DNA from: Tieghemiomyces parasiticus
Taxonomy: Eukaryota > Kickxellomycota > Dimargaritomycetes > Dimargaritales > Dimargaritaceae
Direction of reading: 5' to 3'
Length of the DNA: 37,618 bases
Assembly: GCA_027575765.1 (NCBI GenBank)
Contig: JANBPT010000408.1
Location: 1 to 37,618 of the forward strand
Below, piece by piece: positions 35,718 to 37,618 of this stretch. Made by a program: the position numbers and the translations under genes. The notes beneath the pieces are model-generated. The model did no database searches and was not told the DNA's origin. It saw only the letters and a program-made list of their open reading frames with translations. How positions within the stretch are numbered: position 1 is the stretch's first letter; every line of letters starts with the position of its first letter.

Positions 35718-36566
35718 ATGCTAAAATCCCTGCTTACCCGTTCCACCCGCGCCGCCGTGCAGGCTGCCACCCGGCCTACGCACCGCCTCAACGTCGCGCC
35801 GTCTATAGCCCGCACCTTCTACGTGCGTGCCGAGCCCGAGGGGCCCATCACCACCGACCAGTCCTTCTCCAGCCTCCAGGCCCTGGGCCGCGGTCTGGCG
35901 CAAGTCAGGCAAGAAATGGCCCACTCGGCCGACCATGGCTCCCTCACCGGCGAACTAGCTCAGCTACGCCGTGCCCGCGACATGCTGGCAGCCACCCTGC
36001 GTGACCTGGAGGAGCTGACCGCCTCCGAAACCAAGGCCACCACCACCACCCGCCATGCCGGCGCCCCCGAGCTGGAGGGCAACTTCCGTCCCGTGTTCCA
36101 TAGCCCCTACGGTACCGCCTACTCCCCACTGGAAGCCAATGTGCCCACTGCCGTCCAGCGGAACACCTCCAGCCGCTCCCTCCCCACGCAGAGCATCGAG
36201 GCCGCCCTGGTCGACGCCTCTAACCCCGCTATCCTCGAAGCAACCGCTGGCCGTTCTGCTGCCGAGGTGTGTACTTCTGCCCGTCACATGTTGAGCGAAC
36301 TGGCGGGAGCAGCGGAGGATACTGCTGCCTCAGTGACGACCAACGCGGGATACGGCTCCTACCTTCCTCATTCGGGCTCGGGCGAGGTCGTCGAGGAGGC
36401 TGCCGGCGAATACATTGAGCTGACCCGAAGTGAACCCGCGGTCGAGGGCACCTACGCCCGCGATGCCGCCCAGCTGGTGCGCGAGGCCGAGTGCTTCGAG
36501 CCGAAAATCGCCGGCAGCGGTTACTCCGCCGTCGAATCCCTCAACGACTTCCACCATTCGGTTTAG
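35718..36566 (+). CDS. Probable mitochondrial protein of unknown function
   Basis: Single exon, 282 residues. The first 37 residues (MLKSLLTRSTRAAVQAA, then HRLNVAPSIARTFYVR) contain seven basic and no acidic residues and end in an ARTFY-type site, a good mitochondrial presequence. After it come a helical stretch with alternating charges (about residues 50-105: LGRGLAQVRQEM, LAQLRRARDMLAATLRDLEE), a Thr-rich linker, and an Ala/Glu-rich C-terminal half without a recognised domain. No membrane segment or catalytic motif is visible. GC-rich codon use and the upstream TATA box support a real, expressed gene. The frame has no earlier ATG that would improve the presequence. I do not recognise the family; localisation is inferred from the N-terminus alone. 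Confidence 0.8.
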   Translation: MLKSLLTRSTRAAVQAATRPTHRLNVAPSIARTFYVRAEPEGPITTDQSFSSLQALGRGLAQVRQEMAHSADHGSLTGELAQLRRARDMLAATLRDLEELTASETKATTTTRHAGAPELEGNFRPVFHSPYGTAYSPLEANVPTAVQRNTSSRSLPTQSIEAALVDASNPAILEATAGRSAAEVCTSARHMLSELAGAAEDTAASVTTNAGYGSYLPHSGSGEVVEEAAGEYIELTRSEPAVEGTYARDAAQLVREAECFEPKIAGSGYSAVESLNDFHHSV

Positions 36567-37300
36567 GTTGAAAAGAAAGGGCAGCATACACCGTTACTGC
36601 CCTCTTTTCGCCTGTTGTACTTCTACCTTTCCCCCCTCCAACCAGAGCGTTGAACCCCCTTAGTTGTCTTTATTAATATACCATCGTTTGGGAACATTGT
36701 AGCATATCGGTGAATTCAGGGGACGGGAATGTCCCGCGACACCGCAGCGGGGAGTACATTATAACATCGGGTTACAATACCCAAGCTTTGCCTTAGTCGT
36801 CTTTTCCAGTGCACACCGCCCACGACCGGGTAATTTAAGCATTGATCCCCGTAGTCAAGCAGTAAGGGTTCCCGTTAACCGCCGTCCCCTCTCCCCCTTC
36901 CGCTGACCCTTACTTACACTCCCCGCTTACATAAACCCTTACGTAAACCCCGCGGCTGGGGCTCAGCTTCAGTTAGTAGGTTAAAAAAAATTGGCTTTGT
37001 GGGTGGGCGGAGTGGCACCATTTGTTAATACGGGTCTGTTTCATCATGTATTCAATGGCACGCTTCGTCCCATAACGGTACGGGAGCACAAATAACAATT
37101 CATACTGACCATTTTGGTTGAGCGGCAGCCCAAAGGAGGGAGAATGGAAGAGGGACAAGGGAATTGCTATTGATTTTAATCATAAGATTGGCCGGTAGTA
37201 GGGTTTTGGTTTCTATTAGAGCCATGCAAGTACGGAACTAGTGAGTGGTTAATGATCTAGTAATAACAACTTCATATAGGGCCACAAGTGAGCGCAAAGG
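36567..37300. other. Convergent spacer between the mitochondrial orphan and the thioesterase-like gene
   Basis: No gene is supported. TATTAATATA near 36671 may belong to the orphan's 3' end. A cluster of CCCTTAC/AAACCC motifs lies at 36862-36951 (listed separately). The 61-codon minus-strand frame at 36973-37158 has no recognised product. AT-rich sequence from 37160 to 37290 may contain the 3' end of the right-hand gene. Confidence 0.45.
36862..36951. repeat. Cluster of telobox-like motifs
   Basis: GTAAGGGTT (36862-36870), ACCCTTAC (36906-36913), AAACCCTTAC (36933-36942) and GTAAACCCC (36943-36951) occur within 90 bases. AAACCCT is the core of fungal and plant telobox elements that also occur in ordinary promoters and at internal sites. 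The units are spaced irregularly, so this is not a telomere tract. Confidence 0.45.
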
Positions 37301-37618
37301 TTAGGAGTACTCGGCCACGGCGTCGCGGATAAGGTTGGAGGTCGTATGGACGTGGTCGGGGTCAAACACGTCGTCATGGGCGGCGGCAATATTTACTACG
37401 TTAAGGCTGTGCAGCCGGTCGCCCCAGCCATTGTTGCCCGATTCGAACATCATGCGTTCGATTTTGCGGTCAGGGTCGTGTCTGATGGACTCCTCGTCCA
37501 ACTCGGTGCAGTTGATCAAGGTGACTTTGCCGTAGTAAGGCGCAGTATGATGGGTGGCCATGAGGTACTGGGCGTTCCGGTACGACTCGCGAATCTTGGA
37601 CTGCATGTCAGGATCCAT
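37301..37618 (-). CDS. Thioesterase-like alpha/beta-hydrolase C-terminus (cut by window edge)
   Basis: The last 105 codons of a minus-strand gene that continues to the right of the window. The segment reads YYGKVTLINCTELDEES, later GWGDRLHSLNVVNIAAAHDD and VFDPDHVHTTSNLIRDAV before the TAA at 37303-37301. This layout (a strand with VTLI, an acidic loop, GW, then a strand and a His followed by a helix) matches the C-terminus of thioesterase domains, as at the end of nonribosomal peptide synthetases. The His in AAAHDD would be the catalytic one. The serine and aspartate would lie outside the window. The ATG that falls on the window edge may be internal. It could also be a stand-alone thioesterase or another alpha/beta hydrolase. 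Confidence 0.6.
   Translation of the reverse strand: MDPDMQSKIRESYRNAQYLMATHHTAPYYGKVTLINCTELDEESIRHDPDRKIERMMFESGNNGWGDRLHSLNVVNIAAAHDDVFDPDHVHTTSNLIRDAVAEYS

Noticed and set aside
36973..37158. 61-codon minus-strand open frame
   Set aside because: No family features, no leader or splice context, and unbiased codons; probably chance.

Overview
The window looks like nuclear DNA from a fungus, most probably an early-diverging (zygomycete-grade) lineage. That placement is inference. Genes carry several short GT-AG introns, leaders are pyrimidine-rich, and the coding regions are GC-rich with strong third-position GC bias. Long gene-free spacers lie between them. Metazoan-like genes such as TMEM234, Tudor-SN and membrane-anchored kynurenine 3-monooxygenase sit beside fungal-type genes: a GPI3-type GPI-GlcNAc transferase, CipC/DUF3759 proteins and fungal-style Mediator subunit 13. 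No rRNA, convincing tRNA, CRISPR array, transposase or viral gene was seen.

Layout. Positions 1-592 (minus) hold the first three exons of 6-phosphogluconate dehydrogenase, cut by the left edge. TMEM234 (plus, 2111-3232) and GPI3 (minus, 3441-5262) are convergent, with about 200 bp between them. A 1.9 kb spacer leads to Tudor staphylococcal nuclease (7184-10254, two exons). Kynurenine 3-monooxygenase follows (11232-13726, six exons). Next come two same-strand CipC/DUF3759 paralogues with Gly/Tyr/Gln-rich flanks (15915-16577 and 18374-19297); the second has a PQGGYG minisatellite. Mediator subunit 13 occupies the minus strand from 26281 to 20683 in three exons. A 13-exon coiled-coil protein with an AT-hook-like tail runs from 27397 to 32363 and is the least familiar large gene. 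After a 3.35 kb gene desert there is a TATA-driven, apparently mitochondrial orphan (35718-36566). The right edge cuts a thioesterase-like C-terminus on the minus strand (37301-37618).

The genes do not form an operon or a clear cluster. They are independent housekeeping functions: pentose phosphate pathway, GPI-anchor synthesis, RNA metabolism, tryptophan catabolism/NAD synthesis and transcription. Three local units stand out. One is the DUF3759 tandem pair, whose first promoter carries a TATA box and paired TGACGT (bZIP-type) palindromes. Another is the multi-exon coiled-coil/AT-hook protein. The third is a set of inverted repeats in the spacers around the KMO and DUF3759 genes.

All gene models were assembled by eye from splice signals, reading phase and remembered family motifs. 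Short first exons are the least certain parts.
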